Below, piece after piece: positions 51,501-59,090 of a DNA stretch of 64,000 nt. Source of the DNA: BQWY01 sp046351095 (GTDB taxonomy: Bacteria > Nitrospirota > Nitrospiria > Nitrospirales > Nitrospiraceae); the NCBI GenBank assembly GCA_046351095.1, contig JAXLZC010000001.1:2914001-2978000 (forward strand), in the 5' to 3' direction. Numbering within the stretch: position 1 is the stretch's first letter; the number at the start of each line of letters is the position of its first letter. Under the pieces are notes generated by a model that was not told where the DNA came from, did not search any database, and saw nothing but the letters and a program-made list of their open reading frames with translations. The translations under genes were made by a program, and so were the position numbers.

Positions 51501-51884
51501 GAGCCGGCCGTGCGCATTCTCGTCCAAGAAACGCTGCGGATGCACGGCTACAACGTGCTGATGGCGCGGCACGGCATCGAGGCCCTGCTCACGGGTGCCA
51601 AACATGTGGGGCCCATCCATCTGTTGCTGACCGATGTTGTGATGCCGCAAATGAGCGGTCCCGAGGTCGCCGACAAGTTGACGAAGGCGCGTCGCGACAT
51701 GCGCGTGCTATTTATGTCCGGTTATCCAGACCATCCGGCCTTCGGCCCCGACGAAGCGCGTGCTCGCGCCGAACTGATCCAGAAGCCGTTCTCGCCCCAT
51801 GAGTTGGCCCAACGCGTGCGTGAATTGCTCGATCGTCCTTCCGTTGCGGCAACCTCTTCTTCTGCATCGCCGTCCGCTTCCTGA
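48597..51884 (+). CDS. Cache-PAS-GAF hybrid sensor histidine kinase
   Basis: A 1095-residue inner-membrane protein. Two helices (about 63-86 and 347-370) flank a double Cache sensor. PAS (about 400-515), GAF (about 535-690), HisKA (GGVAHDFNNLL, His about 719) and ATPase (NAHDAM, DTGHGMD) follow. The receiver has Asp in LLLTDVVMP (about 1015). The protein can therefore start and receive phosphotransfer. The sensor half shares motifs with the diguanylate cyclase at 19298 (VVTGYAKSQG, GLLFWSARQL). Starts nine bases after the upstream stop. Confidence 0.94.
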   Translation: MATSDHPDTPPSSGADFRETPQGASVNGDGHDHIRSIGWHEEADPQAADPSSPEVPPNDTRQSRPYRWLLLLVAGLTITAMLTMSIAMRYLQDRLIDTAGENLALASAEIADKVDRMLFERYGDVVMMARTFASQPHDYKYLTEHLVWMKASYHPIYRWLGVADAQGRIVSSTDSASLGQDVSRTDWFTTARDRQQVYLGEVGSTGSDPGVLVLASPIRDLQGQFAGVVTSRIGLDMVESVMTRTMRAMQDEPGFAGDVEYQFLTRDGLAFVDSGRGAAPPINLREEKLPSALLSMSGTPGYVQEQHTRRKVKVVTGYAKSQGNDTFKGYGWTVLLRRDHADILTPIQRVLNKLWLASGAIGIPALGLLFWSARQLRRESVQAQYESQCARAAEAALLQSQQRIKAVVDTSLDAVISMDADGRVTEWNVQAVRLFGWTRHEAIGRSFAEIVIPPRYREMYEQGLHHFLTTGEGPFFNRRVETTACRKDSREFPVELTVSPSLIGHTHIFSVFVRDIIDRRQTEQRLSAQFAVTQVVAEAQMLDDAIPKVLHAIGDHLQWDLGVFWMVDGPLRHLRCFDIWVEEAGFAEEFVAATWRQPFESGVGLPGRVMAGGRPAWVRDVALDPNFPRRDVAYMANLHGAFAFPVKVAGEVVAVVELLSKDVREPDEELMRMAADLGLRLGQFMTRLRAEEALRHTEDQLRQSQKMEAVGRLAGGVAHDFNNLLTVIRGYCELILARLREDEPMRKEIEEVKKAGDRAAGLTNQLLAFSRRQFVSAKVVNLNEIVSGMDGMLRRLIGEDLIELCTNLAPDLATVKADPGQIEQVIMNLAVNAHDAMPMGGKLTIDTKNVSIDKRHPLAPFALEPGEYVSLIVGDTGHGMDEKTQTHIFEPFFTTKEKGKGTGLGLSTVYGIVKQTGGHIEVDSAIGKGARFKIYFPKMTEAAAAAAAEKTPAALRVGGKETVLVVEDEPAVRILVQETLRMHGYNVLMARHGIEALLTGAKHVGPIHLLLTDVVMPQMSGPEVADKLTKARRDMRVLFMSGYPDHPAFGPDEARARAELIQKPFSPHELAQRVRELLDRPSVAATSSSASPSAS

Positions 51885-52090
51885 GCGCTGCTTCGCCTTC
51901 ATCCCCGTATCTCGCTACGCGGCAGTACGCAGGTCGAACCCCTCGATGCGGTGACGCGACTACTGTGTCTCGCCTTGATCTTCCGACGAGATTCCGTTTA
52001 AGGTGCAGCCGGTTCATGCACGCTGTGTCATGCGGCAGCTCCTGTCGTGGCGGCGCGTTCAGTCTGACCTTTTACGCTTCAGGCCTCTCT

Positions 52091-52933
52091 ATGACATTGC
52101 AGACATCATCGCACTCATCCTCAGGACAGACGGATTCGGCCCTGGCGCAGTATCGCGTTCAGACCGAGCCCTTTTATGCGGAATCGCGCGGCGAAGTCGC
52201 GCTCTTTACAACTGCGGCGACGCAGCGCCTCCCGGTCTTGCTGAAGGGCCCGACCGGCTGCGGCAAGACACGCTTTGTGCAGCATATGGCGCATCGCCTT
52301 GGGCGTCCGCTCATTAGCGTCGCGTGCCACGAAGACCTGACAGCCTCCGATCTCGTGGGGCGCTATTTGCTCAAGGGGCAAGACACCGTGTGGATCGATG
52401 GGCCGCTGACCTTAGGCGTGCGGCATGGCGCTATCGTGTATCTCGACGAAGTCGTGGAGGCGCGGAAGGACACGACCGTCATCATCCATCCGCTCACGGA
52501 CGACCGGCGTATGCTGCCGATCGAAAAGCGTGGCGAGGTGGTCCAGGCCGCCGATAATTTTTTGCTCGTGCTGTCCTACAATCCCGGCTACCAGAGTGTG
52601 CTGAAAGACCTGAAGCAAAGCACCAGACAGCGTTTTGTGGCCATCGAGTTCGACTATCCGTCGCGTGCCGTCGAGACACAGGTGTTGGTGCGCGAGGCGG
52701 GAGTGACGCCGGAAGTGGCCGCATCGTTGGTGACGCTCGGCGAAAAGGTCCGGAACCTGCGGAATCACGGGTTGGATGAAGGTGTCAGTACGCGATTACT
52801 CGTATACGCGGGGACGTTGATGAAGCAGGGCATTCCAGCCGCGCACGCTTGCGACGCGGCCGTTGTACGTCCGTTGACGGACGATCCGGATATGCAGCGG
52901 ACGTTGACGGAACTTGTCAAAGCGATCTTCTAA
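52091..52933 (+). CDS. CbbQ/NirQ/NorQ-type AAA ATPase
   Basis: A 280-residue MoxR-class ATPase. ATG 52091 is preferred to an upstream frame (51965). Walker A GPTGCGKT is at residues 53-60 and Walker B IVYLDEVVEA at about 116-125. LSYNPGYQSVLKDLKQSTRQ contains the sensor region, with arginine fingers following. CbbQ/NorQ proteins remodel Rubisco or nitric-oxide reductase with a VWA-domain partner (CbbO/NorD). No such partner is visible in the window. Confidence 0.9.
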   Translation: MTLQTSSHSSSGQTDSALAQYRVQTEPFYAESRGEVALFTTAATQRLPVLLKGPTGCGKTRFVQHMAHRLGRPLISVACHEDLTASDLVGRYLLKGQDTVWIDGPLTLGVRHGAIVYLDEVVEARKDTTVIIHPLTDDRRMLPIEKRGEVVQAADNFLLVLSYNPGYQSVLKDLKQSTRQRFVAIEFDYPSRAVETQVLVREAGVTPEVAASLVTLGEKVRNLRNHGLDEGVSTRLLVYAGTLMKQGIPAAHACDAAVVRPLTDDPDMQRTLTELVKAIF

Positions 52934-52961
52934 TCATCCCCTCCAGCACGTTTCGTCGAGT

Positions 52962-53267
52962 GTGCCTACGACAGTGGCGTGGGCACGCGAGTCTGCGGAG
53001 GGGGTGTCTCTCTCCATCCGTGCGCAACCGCGGGCAGCTCGGAGCGAATGTGTCGGATTGTATGGCGACGGGACGGCGATCAAAATTCGTCTCGCCGCAC
53101 CGCCGATCGATGGTGCCGCCAACGACGAGTTGATCCGGTTCCTTGCGGAACGTCTGGGTGTCGTCAAACGGCAGGTCGAGGTGCGAGTCGGTGAAACGGC
53201 GCGCGGCAAGCAGGTCGTCGTGACGGGTGTCACGCTTGCGCAGGTGAAAGAAAGGTTGGGACTATGA
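52962..53267 (+). CDS. DUF167 (YggU) family protein
   Basis: A 101-residue protein from GTG 52962; TTG 52914 would overlap the ATPase gene. VSLSIRAQPRAARSECVGLY, IKIRLAAPPIDGAANDELI and VEVRVGETARGKQVVVTG are DUF167 marks. The family is conserved and of unknown function. Its stop overlaps the ATG of the glycine-zipper lipoprotein gene by four bases. Confidence 0.85.
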   Translation: MPTTVAWARESAEGVSLSIRAQPRAARSECVGLYGDGTAIKIRLAAPPIDGAANDELIRFLAERLGVVKRQVEVRVGETARGKQVVVTGVTLAQVKERLGL

Positions 53268-53722
53268 CGCAGCGTTCCCGGCTCATGCGCGGCACCAGTG
53301 TCGGCTGTCTGTTTTTGATGGCCGCGATGGTGGCCGGCTGCAGTGGCCCTCAACCCATTCTTTACCCTACTCCAAAAGTCCAGCAGATGGGGCCTGATGC
53401 AATCGAGGACGAGATTGACGCCTGTCGAAAGGTTGCGGACCAGGTCGGTGCGGACGAAGGCTCGAACCAAGCGGGGCGTGCAGCCGGGAGCACCGCGATG
53501 GGAGCCGGTGTCGGCGCGGCGGGCGGCGCCATCGGCGGGGCGATCTCAGGCGGTGGTGTAGGTATCGGTGCGTTGATCGGTGCGGCGACTGGCGCCGTGT
53601 GGGGGCTGTTCAGTTGGATGTTCGGCTGGATGGTCACGCCGGCCCAGCCGAGCCAGACCTATGTAAATGTTGTGAACCGTTGTTTGGCCGAGAAAGGTTA
53701 CGACGTCAGCGGCTGGCAGTAA
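53264..53722 (+). CDS. Glycine-zipper lipoprotein
   Basis: A 152-residue protein. The signal peptide ends with lipobox VAGC (about residue 26). Residues 70-115 hold a glycine zipper (GAGVGAAGGAIGGAISGGGV) likely to insert in a membrane. Two more Cys residues lie at about 53 and 142. Glycine-zipper envelope proteins are often structural. Its start overlaps the DUF167 stop. Confidence 0.8.
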   Translation: MTQRSRLMRGTSVGCLFLMAAMVAGCSGPQPILYPTPKVQQMGPDAIEDEIDACRKVADQVGADEGSNQAGRAAGSTAMGAGVGAAGGAIGGAISGGGVGIGALIGAATGAVWGLFSWMFGWMVTPAQPSQTYVNVVNRCLAEKGYDVSGWQ

Positions 53723-54226
53723 GCCCTGTAGTGTTTGCTGTGCATGCTGCGTACATGTGCTCTCTCGTTTCGCATCTCGTTTCTTGTAATCCCTCCTAGT
53801 TCAGAAACGCTCTCTTACAACGCGTCAACATTTTGGCGACACCGTCAGAGAATCGACGCCATCGTGTCGGTATCGTCGGTCTTGGCGTGCTTCTCGTTCC
53901 TCAGTTCCTTCTCTCTGACCTCCTGCGCAAAAGTGACTTTTTCTGGCCGGAATCCGGGCAAAGTGACAAAATTTGGCTCGTGAACGTGCAGAGAAGGGAA
54001 GAAAACTACCTAGTTCATGCAGCCGATACCGCAAAAGACAGCGCATATTCTCCATCGGATCAAGCAGTTACATTGGGGTTACTGCGAAGGCATGGAACCT
54101 GCTTATGTCCTGGCCAACAGGCTGGAACGCTTCTCCAGCCCACATGCTTCTCGTGAGGCATGTGCGCCGGGGAAGCGGCAGACAGTCAACGGGTCAGTGG
54201 ACGGTCCATTTACAAAGGAGGGTTCC
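53723..54226. other. Leader region before pilA
   Basis: About 500 bases without a convincing separate gene. A frame open from 54017 runs in phase into pilA, giving a possible 70-residue N-terminal extension, but the strong AAAGGAGG before ATG 54227 supports the short start. Hairpins occupy 54121-54164. I looked for -24/-12 sigma-54 boxes (TGGCAC-N5-TTGC) and found no good match. The base composition is visibly less GC-rich than the flanks. Confidence 0.5.
54121..54164 (+). promoter_or_regulatory. Two adjacent hairpins in the pilA leader
   Basis: GCTGGA...TCCAGC (54121-54139) and CACATGCTTC...GAGGCATGTG (54141-54164, loop TCGT) lie one base apart, about 60 bases before the pilA start. They could protect the mRNA or control translation. 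Both are visible directly; the role is inference. Confidence 0.4.
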
Positions 54227-54847
54227 ATGCTGAAGTCTTTACGTAGCTCGAAGGGTTTTACCCTCATCGAGTTGATGATCGTGGTTGCGATCATCGGTAT
54301 CTTGGCGGCCATCGCCATCCCGAACTTCTTGACCTATCAGTTGAAGTCGCGTCAGTCGGAAGCGCGAACGAACCTGGGCGGCATCCGTTCTTCGGAAGCC
54401 TCGCACAACGGTTTGTTCGGTTGTTATATGGGCATCACGACCGCTAACGGTACGGCTGTCTCTGCGGCCGTGCCGGCAGGTGCAGTAAAGGCAATCTCTG
54501 TGCAGTGGAACGCTGCAGCTCAAGTCCCGACCCCCATCGGTGTCGGTCTGACTTGGTGCCAAGCTGCGGGTCCTGGTAGCTTGGGGAATTTCCCCGACCT
54601 TGGTTTTGCCGCAACCGGTAACGTGTTCTTCCACTATGCCGTGGACACTTTTGCTGTGCCCCAGGTAAATGCCTGTGTGCTGGGCGCACAAGTCAATGCG
54701 ACCGGTGCTAACGGAGGTGCGCCGTCTCCGGGTGGATACATTGCTACGGCAGGCTCGAACTTGGACGGTGCAAATGGTGACTGGTCCCAATTCGCCGTCA
54801 GCGATTCGCAGAGCGTGAGTATGTGCTCATCTCCGAGCATGTTCTAA
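54227..54847 (+). CDS. pilA: Type IV pilin major subunit
   Basis: A 206-residue prepilin from ATG 54227 after AAAGGAGG. The type III signal is MLKSLRSSKG^FTLIELMIV. Cleavage after Gly10 leaves Phe1 and Glu5, followed by a hydrophobic helix (IGILAAIAIPNFL). The globular part has Cys residues in FGCYMG, TWCQAA, VNACVLG and SMCSS, which may form disulfides. It assembles into pili after methylation by PilD. A strong terminator follows, then TPR and ABC genes. Confidence 0.95.
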   Translation: MLKSLRSSKGFTLIELMIVVAIIGILAAIAIPNFLTYQLKSRQSEARTNLGGIRSSEASHNGLFGCYMGITTANGTAVSAAVPAGAVKAISVQWNAAAQVPTPIGVGLTWCQAAGPGSLGNFPDLGFAATGNVFFHYAVDTFAVPQVNACVLGAQVNATGANGGAPSPGGYIATAGSNLDGANGDWSQFAVSDSQSVSMCSSPSMF

Positions 54848-54874
54848 GCTCAGCTGGTTAATAGGTACGAGTGC

Positions 54875-54908
54875 CGCCCCGCCGATTTCGATCGGCGGGG
54901 CGATGCTT
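54875..54908 (+). terminator. Intrinsic terminator of pilA
   Basis: CGCCCCGCCGAT and ATCGGCGGGGCG form a perfect 12-bp stem around a TTCG tetraloop, followed by ATGCTTTTT. This is a classic rho-independent terminator 27 bases after the pilA stop. Partial read-through could still supply the downstream TPR gene. Confidence 0.93.
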
Positions 54909-54926
54909 TTTCAGGCTTGTTGCGTT

Positions 54927-55874
54927 ATGGACGATGCACAGACTGCCTCTCTCAGACTCTTGCCCGCAACTTCCCACATTATTTCTCGAATGGTCATGGT
55001 TAGTATCGTGACCTTGCTCCTCTCCGTGTCGGTCTTTGTTCAATCCTCTCTCGATCAGCGAAACGACCTTGCCTCGACAAAAGTCGATGATCTGGCGAAC
55101 TTGCCGAAAGGTCAGTATCTCAGGCCGGCATTGCTCGGATATCACCACATTGGGGCTGATGTCCTTTGGTTGCGCACGCTTCAAGTCCTCGGTAAGCGGT
55201 CTAATACGGTAGATGAGCATGCCTGGCTGTACCATGCCTTTGATGTCATCACTGAGCTAGATCCGCAATACGATTATGCGTATTGGGTCTCGGGAGTGGT
55301 CCTGACTGAGTTGGCTGGGCGCCCGGACTTAAGCAATCGTTTGCTCGAACGTGGCCTTGCTGCGGTTCCGAACAAATGGTTGATCCCGTACCTATTGGCT
55401 TACAACAACTACTTTCATCTTGGAAACATCGAAAAGGCTGTGGAGTATGCCAAGATTGCGGCTCAAGTGCCTGACAGCCCTGCCTGGCTTGTGAATATGG
55501 TGACGCAGATGTCGACCCAAGCCGGCAATCCTGAGTTTGCCCTCCGATTTCTGACTCAGATGTATCAACAGCAGGCAGATCCAAGAATCAAAGAATCGTT
55601 GGAGTACCACATCAAGGAAGTTATTATCGAAAAGGATATTCGAGCTCTCGACCCTATCGTGCAAATGTTCCATGGGCGAGAACATCGCTATCCTACTCGA
55701 CTCGCTGAACTAGTAACAAAGGGATATCTTACGGCGCTACCGCAAGAGCCCTTTGGGGGCGCCTACCTGATTGAAGAGGATACAGGCCGAATCAGCAGTA
55801 GCCTGCATCCGCAAAGGCTTAAGATGTATGCGGCTCCAGGGTCTGAGTCTAGAAAAAGAGAGTCGGCACAATAA
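54927..55874 (+). CDS. Membrane-anchored TPR protein downstream of pilA
   Basis: A 315-residue protein from ATG 54927 (ATG 54903 lies in the terminator tail and is rejected). One N-terminal helix (about residues 18-40) anchors it. TPR-like helical pairs follow: HAWLYHAFDVITELDPQYDY, LLERGLAAVPNKWLIPYLLA and IEKAVEYAKIAAQVPDSPAW. The end has GYLTALPQEPFGGAYLIE, a pattern seen in minor pilin-like or pilus-linked proteins. It occupies the place of PilG in the myxobacterial pilA-G-H-I order. Codon use is less GC-rich than its neighbours. Confidence 0.75.
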   Translation: MDDAQTASLRLLPATSHIISRMVMVSIVTLLLSVSVFVQSSLDQRNDLASTKVDDLANLPKGQYLRPALLGYHHIGADVLWLRTLQVLGKRSNTVDEHAWLYHAFDVITELDPQYDYAYWVSGVVLTELAGRPDLSNRLLERGLAAVPNKWLIPYLLAYNNYFHLGNIEKAVEYAKIAAQVPDSPAWLVNMVTQMSTQAGNPEFALRFLTQMYQQQADPRIKESLEYHIKEVIIEKDIRALDPIVQMFHGREHRYPTRLAELVTKGYLTALPQEPFGGAYLIEEDTGRISSSLHPQRLKMYAAPGSESRKRESAQ

Positions 55875-55892
55875 GTGGGTTGCGCGAGGGAT

Positions 55893-56846
55893 ATGACGGA
55901 AAGCGTCCTGAAAATTGAGAAGCTCAGTAAGACCTTCAAGGTCGGGTTTTGGGGACGGAAGGTCACGGCCGTGTCCGGATTCGATCTGGAGGTGCGGCGT
56001 GGCGAGGTCTTCGGGTTTCTCGGACCGAACGGCGCGGGGAAAACGACGACGCTCAAAATGCTGATGGGCCTGATCTACCCGACGAGCGGCAAGGCGTGGC
56101 TCTTCGGGAAAGAGATCGGCGACCTTGGTGCGCGCCGTCGGCTCGGCTACCTGCCTGAATCGCCTTACTTTTACGACTACCTGACCGGCGGCGAGTTCCT
56201 TCGGTTTTATGCGCATCTTTTTGGATTGCGCGGCGCGCAGATGGAGCAGCGCATCACGGAATTGCTCGACATGGTCGGCATGTCGCACGCGCGCAACCTC
56301 CAACTGCGGAAGTTCTCCAAGGGCATGTTGCAGCGCGTCGGGATCGCGCAGGCGTTGATCAACGACCCGGAACTGGTTGTCTTGGACGAGCCGATGTCGG
56401 GCCTCGATCCGATCGGACGCAAAGAAGTGCGCGACCTGATCCTGCGTCTTAAAGAATCCGGCAAGACGATTTTCTTCAGCTCGCATATCCTGCACGATGC
56501 GGAAATGCTCTGCGACCGTGTGGCGATCATCTTGAAGGGTAAGCTGGTTGCCTGCGGCCGTGTCGACGAATTGGTGCAGAAGGGCGGAACCCACGCTGTC
56601 GAATTGGTCGTCGAGGGCATGGGCGCGGAAGGGCTGACACGCTTGCGCTCCTTGGCCGATCGCGTGGTGACGCAGGGCGCACAGTTACTCGTGACGCTCA
56701 AAAGTCAGGAGCAGGTCGGAACGGCACTCGAGATCGTGCGAGCGGCGAAGGCGACGGTTGTGTCGCTGGTGCCCCATCGGCCTTCGTTGGAAGATCTGTT
56801 CATGGAAGAAGTGCGGACTCATCGCGCCTTGGAACAGGCGGCGTAA
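55893..56846 (+). CDS. ABC transporter ATP-binding protein (PilH/GldA-like)
   Basis: A 317-residue ATPase from ATG 55893; GTG 55875 is an alternative. Walker A is GPNGAGKTT (44-52). The signature loop is FSKGMLQRVGIAQAL instead of LSGGQ, as usual for ABC-2 exporters. Walker B is LVVLDEPMSGLDP. The C-terminal 80 residues vary. It pairs with the permease whose gene begins 22 bases after its stop. The position after pilA and the TPR gene resembles PilH in myxobacteria. Confidence 0.92.
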   Translation: MTESVLKIEKLSKTFKVGFWGRKVTAVSGFDLEVRRGEVFGFLGPNGAGKTTTLKMLMGLIYPTSGKAWLFGKEIGDLGARRRLGYLPESPYFYDYLTGGEFLRFYAHLFGLRGAQMEQRITELLDMVGMSHARNLQLRKFSKGMLQRVGIAQALINDPELVVLDEPMSGLDPIGRKEVRDLILRLKESGKTIFFSSHILHDAEMLCDRVAIILKGKLVACGRVDELVQKGGTHAVELVVEGMGAEGLTRLRSLADRVVTQGAQLLVTLKSQEQVGTALEIVRAAKATVVSLVPHRPSLEDLFMEEVRTHRALEQAA

Positions 56847-56868
56847 GGCACCTCACGGACGAGGTCGT

Positions 56869-57633
56869 ATGCGAATCCTCTCGATTGCGCTCAATACCTT
56901 TCGCGAAAACCTTCGCGAAAAGTTGCTCTATAACTTGCTGATCTTCGCGTTGCTGATGATCGGTAGTTCGATCCTCATCTCGCGTCTGACGCTGGGCGAC
57001 TTCGATCGACTGATCCTCGACATTGGTCTCGCCAGCATCAACATCTTTGGCGTGTTGATCGCGATCTTCGTGGGTATCGGCCTCGTCAGCAAAGAAATCG
57101 AAAAGAAGACCATCTACACGATTGTGTCGAAGCCGGTGCCGCGCTATGAATTTCTCGTCGGGAAATTCTGCGGATTGGCGATCACGTTGTTTGTGAACAC
57201 CTGCGTGATGGTGGTCGGTCTGTTGGGCGTACTCTGGTTCATGCATGTGGCGGTCGAGCCGATTCTGTTTCAGTCGTTGAGCCTGATCTACTTGGAGTGT
57301 TTGGTGGTGACGGCGGTGGCCCTGCTGTTTTCGACCTTCAGCAGCGCGACGTTGAGCGCAATTTTTACGCTCGCAATTTTTGTGATCGGGCACCTGTCGG
57401 GCGATCTGCGGTTGTTCGGGAAAAAGTTTATGGGCGACGCGGGGCAAGGATTCCTCAACGCCCTGTACTACACACTGCCGAATCTCGAACGGTTTAATCT
57501 CAAGGGACACGTCATTCACCATTTGCCGTTCAGCGGGACGGATATGGCGCTGACGCTGGCCTACGGCTTGACCTACTCGGCGCTCCTGCTGCTCGTGGCC
57601 AGCCTCATTTTTCAGAAGCGCGACTTCCAGTAG
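56869..57633 (+). CDS. ABC-2 type permease (PilI-like position)
   Basis: A 254-residue membrane protein from ATG 56869 after ACGAGG. Six helices are visible, including LLIFALLMIGSSILISRL, FGVLIAIFVGIGLVSKEI, LFVNTCVMVVGLLGVLWFM and LLLLVASLIFQKRDF. KTIYTIVSKPVPRYEFLVGK is a cytoplasmic ABC-2 motif. It forms a transporter with the ATPase upstream. Substrate is unknown; the place beside pilA hints at pilus assembly. Confidence 0.9.
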   Translation: MRILSIALNTFRENLREKLLYNLLIFALLMIGSSILISRLTLGDFDRLILDIGLASINIFGVLIAIFVGIGLVSKEIEKKTIYTIVSKPVPRYEFLVGKFCGLAITLFVNTCVMVVGLLGVLWFMHVAVEPILFQSLSLIYLECLVVTAVALLFSTFSSATLSAIFTLAIFVIGHLSGDLRLFGKKFMGDAGQGFLNALYYTLPNLERFNLKGHVIHHLPFSGTDMALTLAYGLTYSALLLLVASLIFQKRDFQ

Positions 57634-57755
57634 CGCCCATCCGCTTGCATCAGGGTTTCTGCTAATACTCCAGATTTCTCTGCCTGTTTCGCCGTTTCAG
57701 GCTTGCACCTGGCGCGCGAGACAGTGTATCTCTGCTCCATGGTGAGGGTGTAACC

Positions 57756-59003
57756 ATGGCAGCGCAGACATCTTTTTCAATCACAACGTATACGATCATC
57801 GCCGGTCTTACGCTGACCGTCGGCCTGCAAGGCTGTACGGCGGAGAGCCAGTGGCGGCGCGCATTGGCCGATGGCGATCGTGCGATGACGGAAGGTAAGT
57901 GGGATGAGGCGGAGAAGGCCTTAACCACGGCTGAGCAACAGGCGAAGGCGTTGGAAGCCACCAAGGAAGGCCCGTACATGGCGGCAAGCCTCGACCGCCT
58001 CTGCCATTTGTATTATCGGCGCGGGCAATTGTCGCAGGCGGAAGAGCAGTGTCGGCGCGGGTTGGACATTCGCGAGAAGACGGCGGGCTTGCGCCATCCC
58101 GATACGGCGACGAGCGTGATTCATCTGGGGAATATTTATCAGGCGCAGCGACAGTATGCGCAGGTCGAGAGTTTGCTCAAGCGAGCCTTGGCCATTCGGA
58201 CGGAGACGCTCGGGCCTGGCAACCCCGATACGGCGGCGACGTTGGTGCAGTTGGGCGATTTGTATCGTGAAACAGGTCGCGCGGAGTCGGCGCGCGACGC
58301 CTATCAACGGGCGCTGCCTGGGCTCGAAAAAATATTGGGCCTCGAACATCAACGTGTGGCCGATGTGTTGAGTTCTTTGGGCGAAGCGCTTGTGACGACG
58401 GGGCACTACGATCAGGCGCGCCCCACGTTGCAGCGGGCGCTGGCGCTGCGCGAGAAGGCCCTTGGGCCGAACCATCCGACCGTCGCCGGAACGCTTAACA
58501 ATTATGGAATGTTGCTGGCGGCCGAAGGTGCCTACGAGTCGGCCGAGTCGGTCTTCCTTCGTGTGATCGAGATTCTTGAGTATCACCGTGGGACGCAGGA
58601 TGTGTCCGTCGCATCGAGCTTAAGTAATCTCGCGCGAGTGTACGAACTGCAGGGGCTCTATACGAAGTCGGAGTTGCTGCATCGGCAGGCCCTCGACATC
58701 CGCGAGAAGGCGCTGGGCCCGAAAGATCCGCAAGTCGCGCGCAGTCTGTCGAGTTTGGCCAACGTGGTCGTGGCAGAGGGCCGATTTGCAGAGGCGCAGG
58801 ATCAGTACCGGCGCGCGATTCAGATTTACGAACATGCCAAAGGCCACTATCAGGCGGCCTACGCGAAGACGTTGAAGAACTATGCGGCGCTGCTGAAGCG
58901 GCGGCAGCAGACGGACGAAGCGGAGCAGGTCGAACAAAAGGCCGCCACGATTTCCGCGCAGCTTGCCAAAGAATCCTCAGCAAAGACGTTCACCGAGCAG
59001 TAA
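57756..59003 (+). CDS. Kinesin-light-chain-type TPR lipoprotein
   Basis: A 415-residue protein. The signal peptide ends LQGC (about residue 27). Seven or so 42-residue TPR units follow, with the repeat core LxRALAIREKxLGPxHPxVA (for example QRALALREKALGPNHPTVAG). Such TPRs mediate protein-protein contact. An anchored TPR in the periplasm could act in envelope or pilus assembly. A hairpin at 59022 follows. Confidence 0.9.
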   Translation: MAAQTSFSITTYTIIAGLTLTVGLQGCTAESQWRRALADGDRAMTEGKWDEAEKALTTAEQQAKALEATKEGPYMAASLDRLCHLYYRRGQLSQAEEQCRRGLDIREKTAGLRHPDTATSVIHLGNIYQAQRQYAQVESLLKRALAIRTETLGPGNPDTAATLVQLGDLYRETGRAESARDAYQRALPGLEKILGLEHQRVADVLSSLGEALVTTGHYDQARPTLQRALALREKALGPNHPTVAGTLNNYGMLLAAEGAYESAESVFLRVIEILEYHRGTQDVSVASSLSNLARVYELQGLYTKSELLHRQALDIREKALGPKDPQVARSLSSLANVVVAEGRFAEAQDQYRRAIQIYEHAKGHYQAAYAKTLKNYAALLKRRQQTDEAEQVEQKAATISAQLAKESSAKTFTEQ

Positions 59004-59021
59004 CTGCCGTCACAAAACAAA

Positions 59022-59055
59022 TTGCGGCCTGGGCTTCCTCAGCACCAGGCCGCAA
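59022..59055. terminator. Hairpin between TPR gene and ilvD
   Basis: TTGCGGCCTGG and CCAGGCCGCAA form an 11-bp stem with a 12-base loop, followed by a T-rich CGTTGTTCTCTTTC on the plus strand. It lies between convergent genes and probably terminates the TPR transcript. Confidence 0.75.
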
Positions 59056-59090
59056 CGTTGTTCTCTTTCTATTCCCCCGATAACTAGTAA

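Noticed and set aside
54017..54226. N-terminal extension of PilA in the same frame
   Set aside because: The type III signal begins at ATG 54227 after a strong ribosome site, and an extension would block prepilin processing. It is kept only as a leader feature.
53723..54226. c-di-GMP riboswitch or sigma-54 promoter before pilA
   Set aside because: The conserved GEMM core and the -24/-12 boxes were not found. The hairpins there do not match that aptamer.
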